NCBI GenBank assembly: GCA_020248265.1
Contig: JADCHX010000026.1
Coordinates: forward strand, 1 to 64,000
Reading direction: 5' to 3'
DNA from: Rhodocyclaceae bacterium
GTDB taxonomy: Bacteria > Pseudomonadota > Gammaproteobacteria > Burkholderiales > CAIKXV01
DNA: 64,000 nt
Both the position numbers and the translations under genes were made by a program. Below are positions 15,080 through 23,377 of the stretch, piece after piece. The stretch's first letter is position 1, and every line of letters begins with the position of its first letter. The notes under the pieces were generated by a model. It worked only from the letters and a program-made list of their open reading frames with translations. It had not been told where the DNA came from and ran no database searches.

Positions 15080-15221
15080 GATTCCACCTTTCGATGTCGG
15101 GGCGGTACTTGAAGCGGTGGGTGCAGCCGGAGAGCGGCACCGGGAGACGCCACAGCACCAGTTCCGCGAAGGGAGTGCCCGACAGGTTAACCCGGGTGCG
15201 TACGCGTTCCAGCGCCTTCAT
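15060..15221 (-). pseudogene. TumE-like (DUF6516) toxin with internal deletion
   Basis: A 53-codon frame reads MKALERVRTRVNLSGTPFAE, LVLWRLPVPLSGCTHRFKYR and then PDIERWNRENGNP. The first 40 residues match the start of TumE toxins up to the FKYR strand, and the last part matches their end. The middle of the roughly 110-residue family, including the charged catalytic stretch, is missing without loss of frame. The toxin is therefore probably inactive although its reading frame survives. Confidence 0.75.
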
Positions 15222-15319
15222 ATTGGAGACAATGCCAACACCCTCGAGGGAAGTCGAACGTTATAAGCTACGCCGCGCGCCATCTGCAGCGCGACCGGAT
15301 CCCACTCAGGAGGAATCGC

Positions 15320-16405
15320 ATGACCCCGCCCGCCCGCGCCGGCCTGCTGCGCCGCGCCCTGCTCCGCACCTCGGTCTTCACCGCCCTGCTCGGCGCCCTG
15401 CTGTTCCCGATGCTGGCCACCGCCCCGGCCGCCCTCGCCCAGCCCGACTGTCCGTTCCGCGGCGAACTCGACGCGAACTACTGCGATGCGAACAAGGACC
15501 TGGTCGCCGACACGCCGACCGACCCGAAGCGGCTGCGCACGCCGAACACCATCGTCTTCACCTATACCCCGGTGGAAGACCCCGCCGTCTACGAGGGTGT
15601 GTTCCGTCCGTTCACTGACTACCTGGGCAAGTGCACCGGCAAGCGGGTGGTGTTCTTCCAGGTGCAGAGCAATGCGGCGCAGGTAGAGGCGATGCGCTCG
15701 GGCCGGCTGCATGTGGGCGGCTTCTCGACCGGGCCGACCGCGTTCGCGGTGAACCTGGCCGGTGCGGTGCCGTTCGCGGTAAAGGGCGATGCCAAGGGCT
15801 TCCAGAACTACCGGCTGTTGCTGCTGGTGCGCGCCGACAGCCCGATCAAGACCATGGCCGACCTGAAGGGCAAGCGCATCGCGCACACCTCGCCGTCGTC
15901 CAACTCGGGCAACCTGGCACCGCGCGCGCTGTTCCCGGCGCTGGGCATCACCCCGGACAAGGACTACAAGGTGCAGTTCTCCGGCGGCCATGACCGTTCG
16001 GTGCTGGGCGTACGTTCGGGCGACTTCGATGCGGCTCCGGTCGCCTCTGACGTCTACGAGCGAATGGCCGACCGCGGCGTGATCAAGGAGAGCGAGTTCC
16101 GGGTGATCTGGCAGAGCAATCCGTTCCCGACCTCGTCGTTCGCCTACGCGCACGACCTGGAGCCGAAGTTCCGCGACCAGATGCTGAAGTGCTTCTACGA
16201 CTTCCGCTTCCCGGAGCCGATGCAGAAGGCGTTCGACGGCGCCGACCGTTTCGTGCCGGTCACCTATGCGAAGGAATGGGCCGACGTACGCCGGGTAGCC
16301 GAAGCCAGCGGCGAGTCGTTCGGCAGCCAGGCCTTCGATGCGCTGGCCAAGCGGGAAGAGGCGGCGCGGCAGAAGGCAGCCGCGGCCAAGGCGGCGCCGA
16401 AGTGA
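15320..16405 (+). CDS. phnD: Phosphate/phosphonate-type ABC transporter substrate-binding protein
   Basis: A 361-residue protein with a signal peptide (cleavage near AALAQPDC, about residue 40) and a PhnD-like core: [40 protein letters not shown], and [20 protein letters not shown]. An AGGAGGA site precedes the ATG at 15320. It binds phosphonates, phosphite or phosphate in the periplasm and hands them to PhnC/PhnE encoded next. No C-P lyase or phosphonatase gene is nearby, so the substrate is open. The C-terminus is Ala/Lys-rich. Confidence 0.9.
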   Translation: MTPPARAGLLRRALLRTSVFTALLGALLFPMLATAPAALAQPDCPFRGELDANYCDANKDLVADTPTDPKRLRTPNTIVFTYTPVEDPAVYEGVFRPFTDYLGKCTGKRVVFFQVQSNAAQVEAMRSGRLHVGGFSTGPTAFAVNLAGAVPFAVKGDAKGFQNYRLLLLVRADSPIKTMADLKGKRIAHTSPSSNSGNLAPRALFPALGITPDKDYKVQFSGGHDRSVLGVRSGDFDAAPVASDVYERMADRGVIKESEFRVIWQSNPFPTSSFAYAHDLEPKFRDQMLKCFYDFRFPEPMQKAFDGADRFVPVTYAKEWADVRRVAEASGESFGSQAFDALAKREEAARQKAAAAKAAPK

Positions 16406-16412
16406 GGGGGTG

Positions 16413-17228
16413 TTGAGCGAGGCTATCGCGGGGGCCGGTGCGGGGGTCGGTGCTGCGGGTGACATTGCGCCCGTCGCAGCCCTCGAGCTGCGCGGGCTGC
16501 AGAAGTCGTATGTGCGCGGCAAGCCGGTGCTGCACGCGCTCGACCTGTCGATCGCCGGCACCGGGCTCACCGCGATCATCGGCCCGTCGGGCACCGGCAA
16601 GAGCACGCTGATCCGCTGCGTGAACCGGCTGGTCGAGCCGTCGGGCGGGCAGGTGCTGCTCGACGGCGAAGACCTGACCGCGCTGCGCGGCCGGTCGCTG
16701 CGGCTGGCGCGCCGGCGTATCGGCATGGTGTTCCAGGAATACAACCTGGTCGAACGCCTGACCGTGATCGAGAACCTGCTGTGCGGGCGCCTCGGCCATG
16801 TCGGTGCGCTGCGGGCGTGGCTGCGGCGCTTTCCGCAGGCAGACATCGACCGTGCGTTCGAACTGCTCGAGGCGGTCGGGCTGGCGGACTTCGCGAAGGT
16901 ACGCGCCGATGCGCTGTCTGGCGGGCAGCGGCAGCGGGTGGGCATCGCGCGCGCGCTGATGCAGCAACCGCGACTGCTGCTGGCCGATGAGCCGACCTCG
17001 TCGCTCGACCCGAAGACCTCGGTCGAGGTGATGGAGCTGATGCGCGGGCTGTGCGCGCAGCGCGGCATCCCGGTGATCGTGAACATGCACGATGTCGAGC
17101 TCGCGCGCCGCTTCGCGTCCCGCATCATCGGCATGTCGGGCGGACGCGTGGTGTTCGACGGGCCGGCCACGGCACTGACCGACGAACACCTCAAGCAGAT
17201 CTACGGTGGCGAGGGCTGGCTCGCGTGA
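16413..17228 (+). CDS. phnC: Phosphonate-type ABC transporter ATPase
   Basis: About 271 residues. An ABC ATPase with Walker [10 protein letters not shown]-loop MVFQEYNL, signature [15 protein letters not shown], Walker B LLLADEPT and an H-loop in VNMHD. PhnC-like features include the [18 protein letters not shown] segment. The start is a TTG at 16413 behind GAGGGG; a GTG at 16410 is an alternative. The stop overlaps the GTG of phnE by one codon (GTGA), so the genes are coupled. Confidence 0.92.
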   Translation: MSEAIAGAGAGVGAAGDIAPVAALELRGLQKSYVRGKPVLHALDLSIAGTGLTAIIGPSGTGKSTLIRCVNRLVEPSGGQVLLDGEDLTALRGRSLRLARRRIGMVFQEYNLVERLTVIENLLCGRLGHVGALRAWLRRFPQADIDRAFELLEAVGLADFAKVRADALSGGQRQRVGIARALMQQPRLLLADEPTSSLDPKTSVEVMELMRGLCAQRGIPVIVNMHDVELARRFASRIIGMSGGRVVFDGPATALTDEHLKQIYGGEGWLA

Positions 17229-18067
17229 GCGAGGCAGTGCGAGGTGGCCCGCGCCGTGCGTTCGAGCCTGACTGGCTCGCGCGCATCGGCTGGCTGGCAG
17301 CGCTCCTCTACGTCGTATATGCAGCCTCGCTGCTCGACTTCACCTGGGCGCGCTTCGTCACCGGGCTGGAGCAGGCCGCGCGCTTCTTCGACCGCATGTT
17401 CCCGCCCGACTTCTCGCGCTGGGAGGCCGTGCTCAAGGGGCTGAAGGAAAGCCTGGAGATCGCGGTGCTGGCCTCGGTCGGCGGCATCGTGCTGTCGCTG
17501 CCGATCGGCTTCCTCGCCGCGCGCAACCTGATGCCGGCCTGGGTGAACTGGCCGGCGCGGGCGGTGATCGCGCTCTGCCGCACCTTCCATCCGGTGATCG
17601 TGGCGATCATCTTCGTGAAGGCGGTCGGCTTCGGTGCGCTGGCCGGCATCCTGGCGCTGGTGATCGCCTCGGTCGGCTTCATCGCCAAGCTTTTTGCCGA
17701 GGCCATCGAGGAGATCTCGCTCAAGCAGGTCGAGGCGGTACGCGCCACCGGCGCGTCGTTCATGAACGTGATCGTGTTCGGCGTGCTGCCGCAGGTGGCG
17801 GCGCGCTTCATCGGCTTCTCGACCTATCAGTTCGATTCGAACGTACGCAACTCGACGATGGTCGGCATCGTCGGCGCGGGCGGTATCGGCGCGCCGCTGT
17901 TCGTCGCGTTCCAGCGTTTCGACTACGACGTGGTGTGCGCGATCCTGATCGCGATCGTCGCGGTGGTGTTCCTGTGCGAGATCCTGTCGAACCAGGTGAA
18001 GCGGATCTTCGGCGATGGGACGCGTGGCGAAGTGGCCCGGGATGGACGGGAGCCGCGCGGTGGGTGA
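17225..18067 (+). CDS. phnE: Phosphonate-type ABC transporter permease, first copy
   Basis: A 280-residue PhnE-family permease with about six hydrophobic segments and the cytoplasmic coupling loop [20 protein letters not shown]. Further family landmarks are [18 protein letters not shown]. The GTG start at 17225 overlaps the phnC stop. A second permease gene follows; phn transporters often have two PhnE subunits that form a heterodimer. Confidence 0.92.
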   Translation: MSEAVRGGPRRAFEPDWLARIGWLAALLYVVYAASLLDFTWARFVTGLEQAARFFDRMFPPDFSRWEAVLKGLKESLEIAVLASVGGIVLSLPIGFLAARNLMPAWVNWPARAVIALCRTFHPVIVAIIFVKAVGFGALAGILALVIASVGFIAKLFAEAIEEISLKQVEAVRATGASFMNVIVFGVLPQVAARFIGFSTYQFDSNVRNSTMVGIVGAGGIGAPLFVAFQRFDYDVVCAILIAIVAVVFLCEILSNQVKRIFGDGTRGEVARDGREPRGG

Positions 18068-18074
18068 ACCGAAA

Positions 18075-18944
18075 ATGGGGTCTGACCCCGACAACGCAGT
18101 GCCGGCAACTGGCGCAAGTTACCAGGCCGACCGCGCAGCACTGCCCGGATCGGGCATCCGCCGCGAGTGGCAGCGCTTCACGCCGGGCGAACGGCTCGCG
18201 CGCTTCGCGGTGTATTTCTTCGTGGTCGCGGCCTTCGTGCTCTCGCTCGGCACGGTCGAGGTGATACCGGAGTTCCTGTGGGATGCGCCGGCGCAGGTGC
18301 AGGACCTGCTCGTGCGGATGTGGCCGCCGGCCTATGCGCACTACCCGGCATCGGTGCATGCGGCGCTGGTCGAGACGCTGCACATGGCGACGCTCGGCAC
18401 GGTGATCGCGGTGCTGCTGGCGGTGCCGCTCGGCCTGCTCGCCGCCAACAACGTGATGCCATCGCGCACCGTGAACACCCTGGCCAAGCTGGCGCTGGTG
18501 ACCAGCCGCTCGGTGAACTCGCTGGTCTGGGCGCTGCTGTTCATCGCGGTGTTCGGCCCCGGCGCGCTGGCCGGTACGCTGGCGATCGCGTTCCGCTCGA
18601 TCGGCTTCGTCGGCAAGCTGCTCGGCGAGGCGCTCGAAGAAGCGCACCGGGGCCCGGTCGAGGCGCTGAAGGCGAGCGGCGCGCCCTGGCCGAGCCTGCT
18701 GGTGTTCGGCTACTGGCCGCAGGTGAAGCCGGCGTTCTGGGCGCTGGTGCTGCTGCGCTGGGATATCAACGTGCGCGAGTCGGCCGTGCTCGGGCTGGTC
18801 GGCGCCGGTGGCATCGGCGTGGCCCTCAACACCGCGATGAACCTGTTTCAGTGGGACCGGGTGGCGGTGGTGCTGCTGGCGATCTTCGCGGTGGTGATCG
18901 TGGCCGAGGTGGTGGTGACCTGGGTAAGAGGGCGGATCCTGTAG
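18075..18944 (+). CDS. phnE: Phosphonate-type ABC transporter permease, second copy
   Basis: About 289 residues, with PhnE landmarks LEEAHRGPVEALKASGAPWP and NVRESAVLGLVGAGGIG. The start is uncertain: ATGs at 18015, 18042 and 18075 are in frame. The ATG at 18075 is preferred because GGTGGG lies 9-16 bases upstream and just after the phnE stop at 18067. That start codon sits in a palindrome, GGGGTCTGACCCC, at 18077-18089. The protein pairs with the first PhnE in the membrane. Confidence 0.88.
   Translation: MGSDPDNAVPATGASYQADRAALPGSGIRREWQRFTPGERLARFAVYFFVVAAFVLSLGTVEVIPEFLWDAPAQVQDLLVRMWPPAYAHYPASVHAALVETLHMATLGTVIAVLLAVPLGLLAANNVMPSRTVNTLAKLALVTSRSVNSLVWALLFIAVFGPGALAGTLAIAFRSIGFVGKLLGEALEEAHRGPVEALKASGAPWPSLLVFGYWPQVKPAFWALVLLRWDINVRESAVLGLVGAGGIGVALNTAMNLFQWDRVAVVLLAIFAVVIVAEVVVTWVRGRIL
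18077..18089. repeat. REP-like palindrome in the second phnE start region
   Basis: GGGGTC-T-GACCCC, flanked by AAAAT on the left, looks like the short palindromes associated with REP elements in many Proteobacteria. It forms the first codons of the second phnE gene if the ATG at 18075 is used. It is a single copy here; membership in a repeat family needs the genome. Confidence 0.35.
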
Positions 18945-19006
18945 CGAATTGACGACAGCCGCAGCTTGCTGTCTCCTACCGCGACAACCCCCGCAACGGA
19001 GATGTA

Positions 19007-20008
19007 ATGGACACCTCTGGCACCGTCGATATCCACGCCCACTACTACCCCGAAGCCTACGTACGGCTGTTCATCGACGACGGCTTGCGCCACGGTGCCC
19101 GTTACGAACCTGGTGCCGCCGGCCCGCTCATCCACGTGCCCGGAGACATCCCGTCCGGGCCGATCACGCCGGAATTCACCGACCTCTCGCTGCGGCTGGC
19201 AGCGATGGACCGGCAGGGCGTGCAATGGCAGGCGCTGTCGCTCACCCAGCCGATGGCCTACTTCGACGACGCGGACTTTGCGACAGCCCTCGCCCGCGCC
19301 TTCAACGACGCTGCGAGCGCCGCACACCTCGCACACCCCGGGCGGCTTGTTGGCCTGGCGACGCTGCCGTTGAACCATCCCGAGCGTGCAATCGAAGAAC
19401 TGCAACGCGCCGCCGCGCTGCCGGGCATCCGCGGTGTCTACTTCGGCACCAATACCGGTCGGCAGGAGTTGTCGGACCGCAGCCTGTTCCCGGTGTACGA
19501 GCGCATCCAGGCGCTCGGATTGCCGCTGTTCCTGCATCCGGTGCGGCAGGTCGGGTTCGATCGCCTCGAGCCCTACTTCTTCCGCAATCTCCTCGGCAAT
19601 CCCTTCGAGAATGCACTGGCCGCCGGGCACCTGATCTTCGGTGGCGTGCTCGACACCTTTCCGCAACTCGAGGTCTGCCTGCCGCATGCTGGCGGCGCGC
19701 TGCCGCTGATCGCACCGCGCATGGACCGTGGACACGGTTACCACGCAGCCTGCCTGCACCTGCCCAACCCGCCAAGCACCTACCTGCGACGGTTCCACTA
19801 CGACACGATCGGCCACTCGCCCGCGGTGCTGCGATTCCTGTTCGATACAGTAGGACCCGACCGGGTGATGATTGGCAGCGACTACTGCTTCAAGATGGGA
19901 CTGGCGCAGCCGATCGAATCGCTGATGGAGGTTCCGGGCCTGAGCGACAGTGACCGCACGATGATCCTTCGCGGCACGGCCGGAAGACTGCTCAAGCTCG
20001 ACGCTTGA
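19007..20008 (+). CDS. Amidohydrolase family 2 (ACMSD-like) decarboxylase/hydrolase
   Basis: A 333-residue metal-dependent TIM-barrel protein. Metal-binding landmarks are DIHAHYY (H10, H12), LFLHPV in the middle, LPHAGG, and Asp in MIGSDYC near the C-terminus. This is the pattern of amidohydrolase family 2, which includes aminocarboxymuconate-semialdehyde and other non-oxidative decarboxylases. It stands between the phn genes and a TctC receptor in the same direction, so it may act on the imported acid. The exact substrate cannot be told. Confidence 0.85.
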   Translation: MDTSGTVDIHAHYYPEAYVRLFIDDGLRHGARYEPGAAGPLIHVPGDIPSGPITPEFTDLSLRLAAMDRQGVQWQALSLTQPMAYFDDADFATALARAFNDAASAAHLAHPGRLVGLATLPLNHPERAIEELQRAAALPGIRGVYFGTNTGRQELSDRSLFPVYERIQALGLPLFLHPVRQVGFDRLEPYFFRNLLGNPFENALAAGHLIFGGVLDTFPQLEVCLPHAGGALPLIAPRMDRGHGYHAACLHLPNPPSTYLRRFHYDTIGHSPAVLRFLFDTVGPDRVMIGSDYCFKMGLAQPIESLMEVPGLSDSDRTMILRGTAGRLLKLDA

Positions 20009-20053
20009 CCCTGTCCCGGGCCGCGGGCAAGATCATGCGCTGAGAAAGGTCGC

Positions 20054-20069
20054 GCCCGGCATGCCGGGC
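20054..20069. other. 16-bp perfect palindrome between amidohydrolase and TctC genes
   Basis: GCCCGGCATGCCGGGC is fully self-complementary and lies 40 bases upstream of the TctC start at 20110. It could be a regulator site or a transcript hairpin. No T run follows. Confidence 0.35.
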
Positions 20070-20109
20070 AGTGACCTCCCGCAGTGGTGCAGCCGCACAG
20101 GAGGAGTCC

Positions 20110-21090
20110 GTGTTCGAAAGTCCGACGATCCGGCTGGCGGCCGGCTTGCTGCTTTCCAGCAGCGTGGTGGCGGCGACACCCGCAGCGGCCCAGAAGTACC
20201 CTGACCGCCCGATCCGACTGATCGTGCCCTTCGCGGTCGGTGGGTCCTACGATCCGGTCGCCCGGGTGGTGTCCCAGTACCTCGGCGAAGACATGGGCCA
20301 GCAGCTCGTGATCGACAACCGTGCAGGGGCGAGCGGCATGATCGGGGCAGACATCCTGGCTCGCGCGACGCCCGACGGCTACACGATCGGCATGCTCGGG
20401 AACAACCATACGATTTCCACCGCGCTGCGCGACAAGGTGCCGTACGACCTGCTGAAGGATTTCATCCCGATCAGCCGTGTCGGCCTGGTCGACAACGCCG
20501 TGGTCGTGCATCCGTCGGTCCCGGTGAAGACGCTGATGGAACTGGTTGCGCTGACGAAGGCGAACCCGGGCAAGTTCAACTTCGGTTCTGGCGGCACTGC
20601 AGGTACCACGCATTTCGGCGGCGAGCTGTTCAACTCGCTGGCGGGCACCAAGGTGATCCACGTGCCGTACAAGAGCGGTGGCGGTGCCGTGGCCGCGCTG
20701 GTCGCAGGCGAGGTCCACATGATGGTCCTCAACATGATCAACGCCGATCCGCACATGCGCTCGGGCCGGATGCGCGGCCTGGCGATGGCTGCAAAGCAGC
20801 GCCACCCGCTCGCACCGAACATGCCGACCACCGCCGAAGCGGGCATGCCCGGGCTCGAGATGACCCAGTGGTACGGTATCCTGACGCCTCAGCGCACGCC
20901 GAAGACGGTGCTGGTGGCGCTCGGCAACGCGCTGCAGAAGATGTCCGGCCGCGACGACGTCAAGGCGAAACTCGCAACCCAGGGGATCGCGGTGCATTTC
21001 GAGACGCCTGCGGCCTTCGCGACGTTCATGCGCGAAGATATCGAGCTGTATCGCCGCATCGGGCGCGAGGCCAATATCCGGCCTGACTGA
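20110..21090 (+). CDS. Bug/TctC-family periplasmic solute receptor
   Basis: About 326 residues from a GTG start at 20110 preceded by CAGGAGGAG. The signal peptide ends near AAAQKYPD; the family landmarks are YPDRPIRLIVPFAVGGSYDP, NRAGASGMIGADI, TPDGYTIGM and VIHVPYKSGGG. A longer frame begins at 20071 but would hide the signal peptide behind about 13 extra residues. It probably forms a unit with the amidohydrolase upstream. No TctAB membrane genes are seen. Confidence 0.9.
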   Translation: MFESPTIRLAAGLLLSSSVVAATPAAAQKYPDRPIRLIVPFAVGGSYDPVARVVSQYLGEDMGQQLVIDNRAGASGMIGADILARATPDGYTIGMLGNNHTISTALRDKVPYDLLKDFIPISRVGLVDNAVVVHPSVPVKTLMELVALTKANPGKFNFGSGGTAGTTHFGGELFNSLAGTKVIHVPYKSGGGAVAALVAGEVHMMVLNMINADPHMRSGRMRGLAMAAKQRHPLAPNMPTTAEAGMPGLEMTQWYGILTPQRTPKTVLVALGNALQKMSGRDDVKAKLATQGIAVHFETPAAFATFMREDIELYRRIGREANIRPD

Positions 21091-21107
21091 AGGCGTTGCA
21101 GTCGGTG

Positions 21108-21135
21108 CTCCACGACCGCACCGTCGGCCGTGGAG
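21108..21135. terminator. Hairpin between convergent genes, likely bidirectional terminator
   Basis: CTCCACGACCG (21108-21118) pairs with CGGCCGTGGAG (21125-21135), 10 of 11 positions, with a six-base loop. It lies between the plus-strand TctC gene and the minus-strand enolase-superfamily gene. A T run is lacking, which is common in GC-rich genomes. Confidence 0.5.
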
Positions 21136-21166
21136 TCGCCGCAGCACGGCTCTGGCGGAACGGGGA

Positions 21167-22321
21167 TCAGGCGGCGAAGGCCCGTACCCGTTCCTCGTCC
21201 ACCTCGACCCCAAGCCCTGGACCCCGAGGCACCTGCACATGCCCGTTCGCATACTGCAGCGGCTGCACGAGGATGTCGTCCCTCAGGTAGGTACTGGTCA
21301 GCGCCACCCCCCATTGCAGCGACGGGATCGCCGCGGCAAGGTGCAGCAGGGCCGCAGTGCCCACGCCGGCCTCCGCGATCTTGCACGCGAGGTTTACCTT
21401 CATGCCGAGGCTGTCGCACAGCAGCGCCATCCGCCGGGTGGCCAGCAGTCCGCCGAGCTTGCCGAGCTTCAGGCTGGCCCCGGCCGCTGCACCGATCGCC
21501 TGGTGGTCGCGCAGGTCGCGCGCACTGCGCAGGCCTTCGTCGCAGCCGATCGCGATCGGGCTGGCCGCAGCGACGCGTGCCATGGCGGCGAGGTCGTCGC
21601 CGTGCACCGGCTGCTCGAGGAAGTCGAGCACGCTGGTCGCGCTGATCGCGCGTACGTATTCCACCGCATTCGCCTCGGTCCAGCCCTGGTTTGCGTCCGC
21701 GCAGACCAGTAACCCAGACCCTGCACCGCCGGTCCCGGGCCTGGCAGGCTCCGCGTCGGCGAGCGACTTTCCAAGGACGGCGCATACGGCGCGCGTGCGC
21801 TCGATATCCTCGTGCAGTTGCCGGGCACCGACCTTCAGCTTGAACGCCACGCAGCCGTCGGCCCGCAGCCTTGCCGCATCGGCGATGTCGGTATCGGTAT
21901 TGCCGGAAGCGATGTAGCGCAGCACCGGTATGCTGTCCCGGCGACCGCTGCCGAGCAAGGCATGGACGGGCTGGCCCCGCACCTTTCCCAGCGCGTCGTA
22001 CAACGCCACTTCGATGGCCGCCTTCACGCCGGGATTGCCGTAGAGCGCCTGCGCCATGCAGGCAACGGCGCCCTCGATATCGTCGAGCGATCGGCCCTCG
22101 AGCAGCGGCGCCACGAAACGCACGGCGTCGACCATGCCGGGCAGCAGTTCGCCAGTCATCGCCGGCGCGGCTGCGGCCTCCCCCCAGCCGACGACTGCGC
22201 CCGCCTCGACGCGCACCAGCAGGTTGTCGGCGGTCGTGGTCGTGCCGGTGGCGCGCTTCAGTGGCTGCGCGAGCGGCAGGTGGACCGCGATCGGTTCGAT
22301 GCGCCCGATGATCACTGGCAT
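21167..22321 (-). CDS. Enolase-superfamily enzyme (mandelate racemase/muconate lactonizing type)
   Basis: A 384-residue protein with complete catalytic landmarks: KLK at 161-163, metal ligands Asp209 (ADAN), Glu236 (FLEQPV) and Asp261 (GCDEG), and a second general base Lys285 in SLKLGKLGG. The KxK/K arrangement is that of the muconate-lactonizing subgroup, which includes dipeptide epimerases and cycloisomerases. It is followed on the same strand by a TctC gene (10 bases of overlap region upstream), so it probably processes the receptor's ligand. The exact reaction is not predictable. Confidence 0.88.
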   Translation of the reverse strand: MPVIIGRIEPIAVHLPLAQPLKRATGTTTTADNLLVRVEAGAVVGWGEAAAAPAMTGELLPGMVDAVRFVAPLLEGRSLDDIEGAVACMAQALYGNPGVKAAIEVALYDALGKVRGQPVHALLGSGRRDSIPVLRYIASGNTDTDIADAARLRADGCVAFKLKVGARQLHEDIERTRAVCAVLGKSLADAEPARPGTGGAGSGLLVCADANQGWTEANAVEYVRAISATSVLDFLEQPVHGDDLAAMARVAAASPIAIGCDEGLRSARDLRDHQAIGAAAGASLKLGKLGGLLATRRMALLCDSLGMKVNLACKIAEAGVGTAALLHLAAAIPSLQWGVALTSTYLRDDILVQPLQYANGHVQVPRGPGLGVEVDEERVRAFAA

Positions 22322-22331
22322 CGCGGCATGC

Positions 22332-23363
22332 TCACTGCGGCTCGACCTTCGCCGCGCGCAGGATCTCCGCGTATCGCTCGATATCGCGCTCGATGATCTT
22401 GCGGAATGCAGCCGGACTCTCGGCACGCGATTCGTAGCCGGCACCCACGAGGTAGTCGCGCAGCTTCGGCGTGGCGACCGCCTTGCGCAGTTCCGTGAAC
22501 AGACGATCGACGACTGCCTTCGGCGTGCCAGCAGGGGCCAGCCAGCCGTGCCATCCCGCATCGAATTCGAAGCCTGCGAGGCCAGCCTCGGCGATCGTCG
22601 GTACATCCGGCAGGGACGTCACCCGTGCAGCGCCGGTGAACCCGAGGGCCCTTATCTTGCCCGCCTGTATGAAAGGTGCGGCGGGCGCGGCGGACGGGAA
22701 CTGTACGTGCGTTTCCCCACTGACTACTGCGGCGAGCGCCGGGCCACCGCCCTTGTAGGGCACGTGCAGCATGCGGATGCCGGCGCGCAACGCGAACAGC
22801 TCGGCCGCGAGGTGCTGGCCATTGCCGACTCCCGCGGAACTGAAGCGCAGCGGGTCTGTGCGGGTCCTGGCGTGGGCAATGAGTTCCTGCACCGACTTCA
22901 CGGGCAGGGCCGCGTTGATGACCATGACATAGCCTGCACCGACGATATGGTTGGTGATCGGGGAGAAGTCCTTGAGGGTGTCGTAGGGCAGCTTCCGGTA
23001 CAGACTGTGGTTGACGGCAAAGGTGAACGGCGTGCTCAGGATGGTGTAGCCGTTGGGTTGCGACTTGGCGACGAGGTCGGTCCCGTTGATGCCGTTGGCG
23101 CCACCCCGGTTGTCGATCAGGACCGGCACGCCCAGCTGCTCTTCCATCTGGCGTCCGATCACCCGGCCGAGGACGTCGACGTTTCCCCCGGGTGGAAACG
23201 GAATCACCAGTCGGATCGGCTTGGCCGGGAACGCATCGACCTGGGCATGGGCAGGCCCGCTCATCGGGGGCATCGCAAAGAGCACCGTGACCGTCCATGC
23301 CGCGACCGCGGTACACGCGGCGTTGACTGGAACCATCGCAGTACCCACCAGGTGTGCACGCAT
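22332..23363 (-). CDS. Bug/TctC-family periplasmic solute receptor
   Basis: About 343 residues. The ATG at 23361-23363 is chosen because GAGGGGGG lies just before it. A long signal region ends near AHAQVDAFPAKP. Landmarks: FPAKPIRLVIPFPPGGNVDV, NRGGANGINGTDL, QPNGYTIL and LHVPYKGGGPAL. It is between the dehydrogenase-like gene and the enolase-superfamily gene on the same strand, with short gaps, so the three form a probable catabolic operon. Confidence 0.9.
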   Translation of the reverse strand: MRAHLVGTAMVPVNAACTAVAAWTVTVLFAMPPMSGPAHAQVDAFPAKPIRLVIPFPPGGNVDVLGRVIGRQMEEQLGVPVLIDNRGGANGINGTDLVAKSQPNGYTILSTPFTFAVNHSLYRKLPYDTLKDFSPITNHIVGAGYVMVINAALPVKSVQELIAHARTRTDPLRFSSAGVGNGQHLAAELFALRAGIRMLHVPYKGGGPALAAVVSGETHVQFPSAAPAAPFIQAGKIRALGFTGAARVTSLPDVPTIAEAGLAGFEFDAGWHGWLAPAGTPKAVVDRLFTELRKAVATPKLRDYLVGAGYESRAESPAAFRKIIERDIERYAEILRAAKVEPQ

Positions 23364-23377
23364 CCTGCCCCCCTCAA

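Noticed and set aside
15218-17194. Minus-strand open frame of 658 codons opposite phnD/phnC
   Set aside because: Composition is Ser/Arg-rich and it is opposite genes with complete ABC motifs.
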